Part shown: positions 55,732-64,000 of the stretch, piece by piece
Layout: every line of letters starts with the position of its first letter
How positions within the stretch are numbered: the first letter of the stretch is position 1
Translations under genes and position numbers: made by a program
NCBI GenBank assembly: GCA_017447445.1
Contig: JAFSNK010000003.1
Coordinates: 62,001 to 126,000, forward strand
Direction of reading: 5' to 3'
Origin: Clostridia bacterium
Lineage (GTDB): Bacteria > Bacillota > Clostridia > Oscillospirales > CAG-382
DNA: 64,000 nt
The notes under the pieces: model-generated
What the model was told of the DNA's origin: nothing
The model's input: the letters and a program-made list of their open reading frames with translations, nothing else
Database searches by the model: none

Positions 55732-58700
55732 ATGCCGAGTAAGTACAGTCTGACATTGGAGCTGTCCTCCTACACGGCAAGAGAGATAGCAAAGAAGCCG
55801 CAGACCTATATGGCGTTTTTGAGGACTGCGGCGAACAACTACAAATACAGCTTTGCGGATCAGATCCTCATCTTCGCACAGAAGCCGGATGCGACCGCAT
55901 GTGCCGAGATCGAAATGTGGAATCGGCTCGGAAGATGGGTGAACAAGGGAACGAAAGGGATCACCCTTCTCGTTGACCGGGATATTCCCTACAAGCTGCG
56001 CCACGTCTTCGATCTCTCCGACACCAACAGCCGATACGGATATGAAGTGCGGCTTTGGAGGATGGAGGATCGGTACAGAGATCAGGTCGTCGAGAACCTT
56101 GAAAACAGCTTCGGCGAGATCGAGGACAAAAGCTCCTTTGAACAGGCGGTCATCGGGATCGCCGAGCAGATCGTCCAGGACAACTATACCGACTATCTGG
56201 AGCAGCTCCGGGACGTCTGCGCCGACAGCTTCCTTGAAGAGCTTGACGAGGACAATCTGAGAAAAGAGTTCCGTGACATGCTGACCGACAGCGTGGCGTT
56301 TCAGGTCCTGACCCGCTGCGGGTATGACGCGGCAGAGGTGTTTGACCGTGAGAGCTTTACGGCAATCTGCGACTTCAATACGCCCAAGACGCTCTCGGTC
56401 ATCGGAAACGCATCGAGCGATATTTCCGAAATGGTGCTTCGGGAGATCGAGGCGACCGTCCGCAGCGCCGCCCGGGAGGAGCAGAAAAATCGCACATTTG
56501 CGGAAAACGAGAAAACCGACAATAATATTAGTGGAAATAAAGAAATCGAAAGGAGCGATGAACATGGAACTGACCTACAGACAGGAGGGCGATTACCTTC
56601 TTCCGAACCTCGAAGCGCCGGAGAGCCCGAAGATCGGGAAGTATGGAATGCTGCGGCATCGGTTTCTCAGAGAGAACCGGAAAGCGGTCCTCAACGGGAT
56701 GCAGATGTCGGGCGAGCTGAACCGGCATCTGGAACAGATCGACCGGGAGGCGACGGAGATGGTGGAGCGCCTGACCAAGCAGATGGCCAAGGAGCAGGGC
56801 GTGAACGAGCAGATGAAAGCGACCGATCAGATGAAGTGGGTCGGGATGATGAACTCCCTGAAAGCATCGGCGGAGGAGATCGTTCTGAAGGAACTCATCT
56901 ACAGCTAAGCGGTCACGACTTCAACGCCCGGAGCGAGATAGATTACTATTACGCGCCGGACGCGAAGAACGAGCTGCTGCGCAACTGCCTCGCATTAAAA
57001 GATCACAGAAAAGAGATCGCCGCGTTTTTTGAGGTCGAGACCGACCGAAGAAAGCGCGGTGATTTCATTAAGACCTTTTTTGACAACACCTACGTCGAAC
57101 ACATCCTCGAAAACGGCGAGCGTGTGGGCTACCGAGCCTACGACGACCTGCTGACGATCTGGCACGGCAGCTACCTTTCCCGCGACAAGGAGGACTTCCT
57201 GCCGTGGTGGAGAGTTGCATCCGCCATCGAGGGACAGATCCTGCTCGATACCTGGCTGGCTCCAGATGAAAAGGAGCTGATCTCGGTTGACGGGCAGATC
57301 GCGTTTATCGACAGCATTGCCGCACAAAAGAAAAACGAGTTTGCCATCCCACAGGCGGCTATCGACTATGTTCTCACGCGAGGAAGCGGCGTCAGCCAGG
57401 GCAAGATGCGCATTTATGAACAGTTCAGGAAGCAGGAACCGGCTGACAAGAACATTGTATTTCTGAAGAACGAGTACGGGATCGGAGGCTACTCCGACCC
57501 GATTCCCGAAAGCGGTTATTGGGAGGATCACGACGGAAAAGGAATACAGCTTCGCAAAGGCGAAGCAAAGGTTCTGCTTCCATGGAGCAAGGTCGCCAAG
57601 CGCATCGGTGAGCTGATCGCCGCCGACCATTATCTGAACCGTGCGGAAAAAGAAGCCTACCCCGCTTTCTTAAAAGAAGCGGAAGACAGGAAAAAACGAG
57701 CAGAAATCGCCGACCGCTTCAATTCCGTCGTGGAGGACTTCAATGACTTTGAACGCCAGCTTCACAATGAAGACGCTGTGATCGGTGGACACGAGGCGCA
57801 GTATTATTCCTCGGAGTTCCGGATGGGCAATCGGGTCATCAAAGGTTACAGTCGAAATCCCGACGAGTACGTCCTGCCCAATATGCGAAAGGCGATGGAG
57901 CGTATCATCGCGGAAAACACCCATCTGACCGAGAGAGCACAGGCTGTGCTTGCGGAGCTTGACAGCGACGTTTGCAAGCCCTTTGAGCTGACCGAAACGG
58001 AAAAGAACCCGCCGCCCGAACCGAAGAAGAAATACCGGCTCTCGCTCGGGGATACCGTGTACATCGGGTCAAAGGAATACGAGATTTTGTCTTTGAACGA
58101 CCCTGTATCTCTGTTTGACCCCAAGTTCCCGATCATTACGGAGGAAATGCCGAAAGCGGAGTTTATGGCGAAAGTCGCCGAGAACCCGCTGAACGACAAC
58201 CACCTTGAGATCGTGGAAGAACTGCAGGAAAGCAAAACCGATACGCCGTTAAACGAGTACCGCATCTTTGTCGATACCGATGAAGAAACGGTCAGATGGA
58301 TGCGATACTACAATGACCCGGATCGCGGACCGCAGTACATTACTTCGATTGATACGTTTGAGCAAATCCACGAAGCTGCGGAAGACGCCTCGTTTGAAAC
58401 GGATGAGGGGGTTCAATCGTTCATAAATGAAATCTCCGAAATGGCTGATGAAGAAATTGCAGACAATCATACGCCGTTCTTCAAAGAGGCAGAGCTTGAT
58501 TTTGAAAGCGATCCCGATTATATCGGGCTGACAAAAGAAAGCCTCCAAAAGATTTGTGACAGAGTTGACTCTTTCCTTACAGACAGGCAAGCCGAAAAAG
58601 ACCTCAATGCGCACGAAGCCGAATACGGTGCAGACGGAACAAGAGCGTTCCGTGAACCCGAAAAACTACCCGTATATGACCGAACGACTGAGATCCTCTA

Positions 58701-61700
58701 CGCCGTCCTTCACAAGCTCAACATGGATGACGTCGGGCTGGACTTCGAGGGCGAGGACGTTATTGCATTCGACGAGGACAATCAATGGAAAGGCAAAGAG
58801 TTTTTCCACTTCTTGATCGACGAGTGCTTTGTCTTCGAGAACGACGGCAGCGTGGTCGGGTTAGACAATGAACTGCTTGCGGACTTCACAATGCTTGCCG
58901 CTCACAACGGCGTGCTTCTCTTGGACAACAGGCTCTATAAGCCGTGGCGTGAGTATATGCAGGCGAAGTTCGATTTCCCGGACGCTATCGTGCTGTATAA
59001 GATCGGGGACTTTTATGAGGTCATGGGCAACGACGCCGAGAAGATCGCGGAAGAATTGTCGCTTAACCTCGGTTCAAGAAGTATTCAGCTTGACAAACGT
59101 GTCCCCATGTGCGGCTTCCCATACCACAAATTAACGGAATACGTCAATCTGCTGGATGAAAAGGGATACCGTATCGCAATCTGCGAGGACGGAAAAACAC
59201 TGATCGCAAAGGTCCAAGACCGGGAAAGTGACCTTGACCGGGCGAAGGAACTGATCAACGCATACTGTGTGGATGAGTTCGGACAGGAGGCTGATTTCAG
59301 CAATCTCAAAGAGGTCGGTCTTGCCTACACGACAGTCACGGACGCTGACTTTGAAACACAGGTCAACGCAAATCTTGTGGACTTCACCATCGACCGATAC
59401 GTCGCCGGTGTTCTTGTAGATCAGTGGCGTTACAACAGCCTGCGCGAGATGTGCGACTATCTTGAAAACCTCGACTTCAACGGGCTGACCGACTATACCG
59501 ACGAGCAGATCGAACTGGCTGAAAAAGGAACGGAGCAGAAGCCGACAGAGGAAACGCCGAAACAGAGCGAACCTGCGCCGGTCGAGCTTGCTCCGCCAGC
59601 TCAAAAGAAAGTCAAACGCGACCTTGCTCCGCACGTTCTGTATCCGGAAATCAAATCCGATTATCGGACGAACTTCAAGATCGAAAACGAAGACATCGGC
59701 GTAGGCACTCCGCTTGAACGTTTTTATCACAATATCAGGGCGATCCAACTTCTCCATAAGCTGGAGGATGAACACCGTCTTGCCAATACCATTGAGCAGA
59801 GAGTTCTTTCGGATTACGTCGGTTGGGGTGGGTTATCTGAGTTCTTCGAGGAAACCAATCCGCACTATGAGGAGCTCAAAAAGACCTTGACCGACGACGA
59901 ATACGCTTCGGCGCGTGAGTCTTCGCTGACCGCGTTCTTCACGCCGCCCGTCGTCATCAAAGCGATCTATCAGACGCTTGAAAACATGGGCTTCAAGAAC
60001 GGCAACATCCTGGAGCCCTCGTGCGGCATCGGCAATTTCATGGGACTCATCCCCGACAGCATGAGCGAGTCGAAAATCTATGGCGTCGAGCTTGACAGCA
60101 TTTCAGGCAGGATCGCACAGCAGTTGTATCAGAAGAACAATATCGCCGTGCAGGGCTTTGAAAGCACTGAGCTTCCTGACAGCTTCTTTGACGCGGCGGT
60201 GGGCAACGTCCCTTTCGGTCAGTTCAAGGTGCCGGATAAGAAATACGACAGGTACAACTTCAACATCCACGACTATTTCTTTGCCCGCACTCTGGATAAG
60301 GTTCGACCGGGAGGCGTGATCGCATTCATTACCTCGCGCTTCACGATGGACAAGGAGAACCCCGCCGTCAGAAAGTATATCGCACAGAGAGCTGACCTGC
60401 TCGGCGCGATCCGATTGCCGAATGATACGTTCAAATCGGCGGCAGGAACCGATGTGACGACGGATATTCTATTCCTGCAAAAGCGGGACAGGCTGATCGA
60501 CGTCGAGCCCGATTGGGTGCATCTCAACACCGACCCGAACGGGATCACGATGAACCAATACTTCATCGACAACCCGGATATGGTCGTCGGTGAGATGAAG
60601 CTGAAAAGCGGACCATTCGGACCGGAGCCAACCTGCGAACCGTATGAGGATCAGAGCCTTGCGGACGGACTGAATGAGGCGATCCAGAACATCCACGCCG
60701 AATTTACCGAGGTGGACTTCGACGACCTCGTGAACGACGGCGAGGACAAGAGCATTCCCGCCGACCCGAGCGTCCGCAACTTCTCGTATACCCTTGTGGA
60801 CGGCGTGATCTACTACCGAGAAAACAGCCGCATGACTCCGGTCGAGGCTTCGGTCACGGCGGAGAACCGCATCAAGGGCATGATCCGCATCCGCGACTGC
60901 GTGAGAGAGCTGATCGAGTATCAGACGGAGGACTATCCCGACGATATGATCGCCAACAAGCAGACGGAACTCAACGAACTGTACGACAGCTTCTCTAAAT
61001 CCTACGGACTCATCAACTCCCGCGCCAACAGCTCCGCGTTCAACTCGGACAGCTCCTACTTTCTCTTATGTTCCCTTGAGATTCTCGACGATGAAGGGGC
61101 GTTTGTACGCAAAGCGGATATGTTCAACAAGCGCACGATCCGTCAAAAGATCGTCGTCACGAGCGTGGATACCGCGTCGGAGGCTCTGGCTCTTTCACTG
61201 GCTGAGAAGACGAAGGTGGATATGCCGTACATGTGTGAGCTGACCGGCAAGACGGAGGAGGAAATCGCCGAGGAACTGCAAGGCGTCATCTTCCTGAACC
61301 CGCTGTATGGATACGGCGGAAGCGGCGGCGACAAGTATGTGCCTGCTGACGAGTATCTGTCCGGCAACATCCGGGAAAAGCTCGCAGTAGCGAAACGGAG
61401 CGCGGAGCTTCATCCCGAAGACTACAATATCAACGTGCAGGCACTCGAACAGGTGATGCCGAAAGACCTAACGGCAAGCGAGATTTCTGTCCGACTCGGT
61501 TCCACTTGGCTCCCCGTGGATGACATCAATGAGTTTATGTGGAATCTGATGGATACGGCATGGTGGCAGCGCAGGAATATCACGGCGCATTTTGCCGCCT
61601 ATACCGGCGACTGGAGCATCGAGGGCAAATCTTACGACAGAGGCAACGTCAAAGTCAACAGCACCTACGGCACGAGCCGCGTCAACGGTTACAAGATCAT

Positions 61701-64000
61701 CGAGGAAACGCTGAACCTCCGCGACGTCCGCGTCTTCGACTATATCGAAGACGAGAACGGACGCAAGACGCCGGTCCTCAACAAGAAGGAAACCGCAATC
61801 GCGCAAGGAAAGCAGCAGCTTATCAAGGAGGCGTTTGCCGATTGGATCTGGAAGGACCCGAACAGGCGCGCAAGGCTGACGAAGCTCTATAACGAGAAAT
61901 TCAACAGCACCCGTCCGCGCGAGTATGACGGAAGCCATCTGAACTTTGTCGGGATGAACCCGGAGATCACGCTCCGACCGCACCAGGTCAATGCCATTGC
62001 ACACATCCTCTACGGCGGAAATACGCTGTTGGCACACGTCGTGGGGGCAGGCAAGACCTACGAAATGGTAGCCGCAGCACAGGAGTCGAAACGGCTCGGC
62101 TTGTGCCGCAAAAGCCTTTTCGTAGTTCCGAACCACTTGATCGAACAGTGGGCGTCGGAGTACCTGCAACTCTATCCGAGTGCGAATATCCTTGTTGCAA
62201 CCAAGAAGGACTTTGAAACGAAGAATCGCAAGAAGTTCTGCGGGCGCATTGCCACCGGCGACTACGACGCGATCATTATCGGTCACTCGCAATTCGAGAA
62301 GATCCCAATGTCGGCTGAACGGCAGATCGCCATGCTCCAGCAACAGGAGCAGGAGATTTTGCAGGGCATAGAGGAACTGAAGCACAACCGCGGTGAACGC
62401 TTTTCCATCAAAGCGATGGAGAAGGCTCGCAAATCCGTGAAGCAGAAGCTCGACAAATTGAACGACCAAAGCCGTAAGGATGACGTCGTGACCTTTGAAG
62501 AGTTGGGCGTTGACCGGCTGTTCATTGACGAGGCGCATTTCTACAAGAATTTGGCCGCGTTCACGAAAATGCGGAACGTCGGCGGTATCAGCCAGACCGA
62601 AGCGCAGAAAAGCTCCGACCTGTATATGAAGTGCAGATACCTTGACGAGCTGACGGGAGGCAGAGGCGTTGTCTTTGCCACAGGCACCCCGATCTCCAAT
62701 TCGATGGTCGAGATGTACACGATGCAGAAATACCTGCAATACAATACGCTCCATCGGAACGACCTCATTCATTTTGATTCCTGGGCGTCCACCTTCGGCG
62801 AGACGGTCACGGCAATCGAGCTTGCCCCGGAGGGCAACGGCTACCGGGCGAAAACCCGCTTTGCAAAGTTCTACAATCTCCCCGAACTCATGAGTATGTT
62901 CAAGGAGGTTGCGGACGTGCAGACGGCGGATATGCTCAATCTGCCCGTGCCGAAAGCAATCTATCACAATATCGCACTGAAACCGTCCGAGCAGCAGAAG
63001 CAGATGGTCGAGGGGCTGTCCGAGCGCGCAGAGCGTGTGCGAAATCGCATGGTCAATTCCAGCGAGGACAATATGCTCTGCATCACAAACGACGGACGAA
63101 AGCTCGCACTCGATCAAAGACTTCTCAATCCGCTTCTTCCCGACAGCGAGACCGGTAAGGTCACGGCCTGCGCCGAAAACGTATATGAGATATGGAAGCG
63201 CACCGAGAAAGACCGTTCCACGCAGCTCGTGTTCTGCGACTTGTCTACGCCGAAGAACGACGGCTCCTTTAACGTGTACGACGATCTGAAAGCAAAGCTG
63301 ATTGCAAGAGGTATCCCGGAAGAAGAGATCGCATTCGTTCACTCGGCGGAAACCGAGACGAAGAAGAAAGAACTCTTTGGAAAGGTGCGAAGCGGTCAGA
63401 TCCGCGTCCTCATCGGCTCCACCTTTAAGATGGGAGCCGGTACGAACGTGCAGAAAAAGCTCATCGCCGAACACCATTTGGATTGTCCGTGGCGACCGGC
63501 TGACCTGCAGCAGCGCGAGGGACGTATTATCCGTCAGGGCAACGAAAACCCGGAGGTCCATATCTACACCTATGTCACGGAGAATACCTTCGACAGTTAT
63601 TTGTATCAGCTCGTCGAGAGCAAGCAGAAGTTTATCGGTCAGATCATGACGAGCAAGTCGCCTGTGCGTTCCGCGGAAGACGTGGATGAGCAGGCGCTTT
63701 CCTATGCCGAAATCAAGGCGCTCTGTACCGGCAATCCGCATATCAAGGAGAAGATGGACCTCGATATCGACGTGTCGCGCTTGAAGCTGCTGAAAGCAAA
63801 CCACCTGAGTCAGCACTATGCTCTGGAGGATAAAATACTGAAAGAGATTCCGCAGCGAATCGCATCCTTTGAACAGCGCATTGCAGGCTACAAGGCGGAC
63901 ATCGCTCATGCGTCGGAGAATACGCACCCGAACGAGGACGGCTTCTCGCCGATGGTCATTCAAGGCGAGACCTTCACCGACAAGAAGGCGGCGGGCTCTG
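55732..64000 (+). CDS. Giant DNA methylase/SNF2-type helicase of the mobile element (3' truncated by window)
   Basis: The frame is open without a stop from the ATG at 55732 (RBS AAAGGAGGAA) to the window end, more than 2,756 residues. Order: ArdC-like N-domain (YMAFLRTAANNYKYSFADQILIFAQKPDA split, 1-90); a low-complexity linker (278-392) that is double-coding with tnpV; MutS-domain-I-like segment (about 1074-1155, KIGDFYEVMG); N6-adenine methylase (LEPSCGIGNF about 1426, GNVPFG about 1491); SNF2-like helicase (HVVGAGKTYEM about 2103, DEAH about 2265, QREGRIIRQG about 2593). Such proteins are typical of clostridial conjugative elements and may protect incoming DNA. Confidence 0.92.
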   Translation, partial: MPSKYSLTLELSSYTAREIAKKPQTYMAFLRTAANNYKYSFADQILIFAQKPDATACAEIEMWNRLGRWVNKGTKGITLLVDRDIPYKLRHVFDLSDTNSRYGYEVRLWRMEDRYRDQVVENLENSFGEIEDKSSFEQAVIGIAEQIVQDNYTDYLEQLRDVCADSFLEELDEDNLRKEFRDMLTDSVAFQVLTRCGYDAAEVFDRESFTAICDFNTPKTLSVIGNASSDISEMVLREIEATVRSAAREEQKNRTFAENEKTDNNISGNKEIERSDEHGTDLQTGGRLPSSEPRSAGEPEDREVWNAAASVSQREPESGPQRDADVGRAEPASGTDRPGGDGDGGAPDQADGQGAGRERADESDRSDEVGRDDELPESIGGGDRSEGTHLQLSGHDFNARSEIDYYYAPDAKNELLRNCLALKDHRKEIAAFFEVETDRRKRGDFIKTFFDNTYVEHILENGERVGYRAYDDLLTIWHGSYLSRDKEDFLPWWRVASAIEGQILLDTWLAPDEKELISVDGQIAFIDSIAAQKKNEFAIPQAAIDYVLTRGSGVSQGKMRIYEQFRKQEPADKNIVFLKNEYGIGGYSDPIPESGYWEDHDGKGIQLRKGEAKVLLPWSKVAKRIGELIAADHYLNRAEKEAYPAFLKEAEDRKKRAEIADRFNSVVEDFNDFERQLHNEDAVIGGHEAQYYSSEFRMGNRVIKGYSRNPDEYVLPNMRKAMERIIAENTHLTERAQAVLAELDSDVCKPFELTETEKNPPPEPKKKYRLSLGDTVYIGSKEYEILSLNDPVSLFDPKFPIITEEMPKAEFMAKVAENPLNDNHLEIVEELQESKTDTPLNEYRIFVDTDEETVRWMRYYNDPDRGPQYITSIDTFEQIHEAAEDASFETDEGVQSFINEISEMADEEIADNHTPFFKEAELDFESDPDYIGLTKESLQKICDRVDSFLTDRQAEKDLNAHEAEYGADGTRAFREPEKLPVYDRTTEILYAVLHKLNMDDVGLDFEGEDVIAFDEDNQWKGKEFFHFLIDECFVFENDGSVVGLDNELLADFTMLAAHNGVLLLDNRLYKPWREYMQAKFDFPDAIVLYKIGDFYEVMGNDAEKIAEELSLNLGSRSIQLDKRVPMCGFPYHKLTEYVNLLDEKGYRIAICEDGKTLIAKVQDRESDLDRAKELINAYCVDEFGQEADFSNLKEVGLAYTTVTDADFETQVNANLVDFTIDRYVAGVLVDQWRYNSLREMCDYLENLDFNGLTDYTDEQIELAEKGTEQKPTEETPKQSEPAPVELAPPAQKKVKRDLAPHVLYPEIKSDYRTNFKIENEDIGVGTPLERFYHNIRAIQLLHKLEDEHRLANTIEQRVLSDYVGWGGLSEFFEETNPHYEELKKTLTDDEYASARESSLTAFFTPPVVIKAIYQTLENMGFKNGNILEPSCGIGNFMGLIPDSMSESKIYGVELDSISGRIAQQLYQKNNIAVQGFESTELPDSFFDAAVGNVPFGQFKVPDKKYDRYNFNIHDYFFARTLDKVRPGGVIAFITSRFTMDKENPAVRKYIAQRADLLGAIRLPNDTFKSAAGTDVTTDILFLQKRDRLIDVEPDWVHLNTDPNGITMNQYFIDNPDMVVGEMKLKSGPFGPEPTCEPYEDQSLADGLNEAIQNIHAEFTEVDFDDLVNDGEDKSIPADPSVRNFSYTLVDGVIYYRENSRMTPVEASVTAENRIKGMIRIRDCVRELIEYQTEDYPDDMIANKQTELNELYDSFSKSYGLINSRANSSAFNSDSSYFLLCSLEILDDEGAFVRKADMFNKRTIRQKIVVTSVDTASEALALSLAEKTKVDMPYMCELTGKTEEEIAEELQGVIFLNPLYGYGGSGGDKYVPADEYLSGNIREKLAVAKRSAELHPEDYNINVQALEQVMPKDLTASEISVRLGSTWLPVDDINEFMWNLMDTAWWQRRNITAHFAAYTGDWSIEGKSYDRGNVKVNSTYGTSRVNGYKIIEETLNLRDVRVFDYIEDENGRKTPVLNKKETAIAQGKQQLIKEAFADWIWKDPNRRARLTKLYNEKFNSTRPREYDGSHLNFVGMNPEITLRPHQVNAIAHILYGGNTLLAHVVGAGKTYEMVAAAQESKRLGLCRKSLFVVPNHLIEQWASEYLQLYPSANILVATKKDFETKNRKKFCGRIATGDYDAIIIGHSQFEKIPMSAERQIAMLQQQEQEILQGIEELKHNRGERFSIKAMEKARKSVKQKLDKLNDQSRKDDVVTFEELGVDRLFIDEAHFYKNLAAFTKMRNVGGISQTEAQKSSDLYMKCRYLDELTGGRGVVFATGTPISNSMVEMYTMQKYLQYNTLHRNDLIHFDSWASTFGETVTAIELAPEGNGYRAKTRFAKFYNLPELMSMFKEVADVQTADMLNLPVPKAIYHNIALKPSEQQKQMVEGLSERAERVRNRMVNSSEDNMLCITNDGRKLALDQRLLNPLLPDSETGKVTACAENVYEIWKRTEKDRSTQLVFCDLSTPKNDGSFNVYDDLKAKLIARGIPEEEIAFVHSAETETKKKELFGKVRSGQIRVLIGSTFKMGAGTNVQKKLIAEHHLDCPWRPADLQQREGRIIRQGNENPEVHIYTYVTENTFDSYLYQLVESKQKFIGQIMTSKSPVRSAEDVDEQALSYAEIKALCTGNPHIKEKMDLDIDVSRLKLLKANHLSQHYALEDKILKEIPQRIASFEQRIAGYKADIAHASENTHPNEDGFSPMVIQGETFTDKKAAGS
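56564..56908 (+). CDS. tnpV: TnpV-like protein, read out of frame inside the methylase/helicase gene
   Basis: The ATG at 56564 has a good RBS (AAAGGAGCG, 7-8 nt). The 114-residue product, with GDYLLPNLEAPE, KYGMLRHRFLRENR, ATEMVERLTKQMAKEQGV and DQMKWVGMMNSLKASAEEIVLKEL, matches the TnpV family of transposon-associated proteins in length and pattern. It lies fully inside the giant gene in the +1-shifted frame. In the big protein the same bases give a Gly/Asp/Arg/Glu-rich linker, suggesting that tnpV is the constrained frame. Function of TnpV is unknown. Confidence 0.85.
   Translation: MELTYRQEGDYLLPNLEAPESPKIGKYGMLRHRFLRENRKAVLNGMQMSGELNRHLEQIDREATEMVERLTKQMAKEQGVNEQMKATDQMKWVGMMNSLKASAEEIVLKELIYS

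Larger units (their letters stand above)
34761..64000 (+). mobile_element. Integrative/conjugative-type element carrying a Tad pilus (left part)
   Basis: All genes from the WYL regulator rightward point one way, share a mid-GC composition and include element hallmarks: LexA-like regulator, ParA/ParB, SpoVG, LPD28-like and other small element proteins, TnpV, and a giant methylase/helicase. No integrase, relaxase, VirB4/VirD4 or attachment site is in the window, so the conjugative label is inferred from the company of genes. The left edge is placed at the WYL gene because of the composition change; it could instead lie at 33581 or 35740. Confidence 0.7.

Noticed and set aside
61468-63963. 831-codon open frame antisense to the helicase
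   Set aside because: Long antisense frames arise from codon bias in the sense gene. The product shows no motif, and the sense strand carries all helicase motifs.
1-64000. tRNA or rRNA genes and an integrase attachment site
   Set aside because: No cloverleaf, GTTCRA T-loop with matching arms, or rRNA-like stretch was recognised by eye, so no attachment site could be tied to a tRNA. A tRNAscan run would settle this.

Overview
The window looks like a chromosomal segment of an uncultured, endospore-forming, gut-type member of the Clostridia, perhaps Oscillospiraceae or Christensenellales. Support comes from an alpha/beta-type small acid-soluble spore protein gene, strong AGGAGG ribosome binding sites with some GTG/TTG starts, a dockerin-bearing amidase, and a mobile element of the kind common in gut Clostridia. 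The window falls into three parts with clearly different base composition, judged by eye.

(1) 1-11310, GC-rich backbone: a truncated ATPase-like gene, an orphan RelB/DinJ-type antitoxin whose toxin has been internally deleted, an acyltransferase/metallophosphoesterase pair, a histidine phosphatase, a secreted amidase with a dockerin, an AI-2E-family permease, a SASP, an operon of membrane-tethered barnase, barstar and a pyrophosphatase-like/NAD(P)H-oxidoreductase fusion, and an AbiH-type defence gene.

(2) 11493-33562, AT-rich surface-glycan locus. It opens with a consensus promoter and a small unknown gene. Truncated remnants of an aminotransferase and a sugar-phosphate transferase follow, then a cassette-like block carrying a second AbiH gene between imperfect direct repeats. 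The intact locus starts at 14819: DegT aminotransferase, PglC-like phosphoglycosyl transferase, ATP-grasp ligase, Asp/Glu racemase, PIG-L deacetylase, a hexapeptide acyltransferase split by a G9 tract (candidate phase variation), a NeuD/PglD-like acyltransferase, an adenylate-forming ligase with its own carrier protein, an HMGL-type aldolase, a Gfo/Idh oxidoreductase, a 3-dehydroquinate-synthase-type cyclase, GT2, Wzy-like polymerase, TagB/F-like transferase, Wzx flippase, TagD, a nucleotidyltransferase and GalE. Together these suggest a lipid-linked, flipped and polymerised glycan carrying glycerol phosphate plus unusual acyl or aminoacyl decorations. At 33584-34720 there is a probable single-gene defence nuclease.

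(3) About 34761 to the end, an integrative/conjugative-type mobile element, not complete in the window. It begins with a WYL regulator and a LexA/UmuD-like self-cleaving regulator. Small genes separated by hairpin-rich non-coding segments follow, including a strongly structured about 375-nt stretch before parA. Then come parA-parB, SpoVG, and a complete Tad-type pilus operon: tandem pilins, lipoprotein, prepilin peptidase, CpaB, TadZ, TadA, TadB, TadC, two pseudopilins, a Cys-rich membrane protein and a 992-residue secreted protein. A run of small element proteins leads to a giant DNA methylase/SNF2-type helicase of more than 2,756 residues that runs off the right edge. An out-of-frame tnpV gene is read inside this giant gene. 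No relaxase, integrase or attachment site is visible, so the right boundary lies outside and the left boundary is only inferred.
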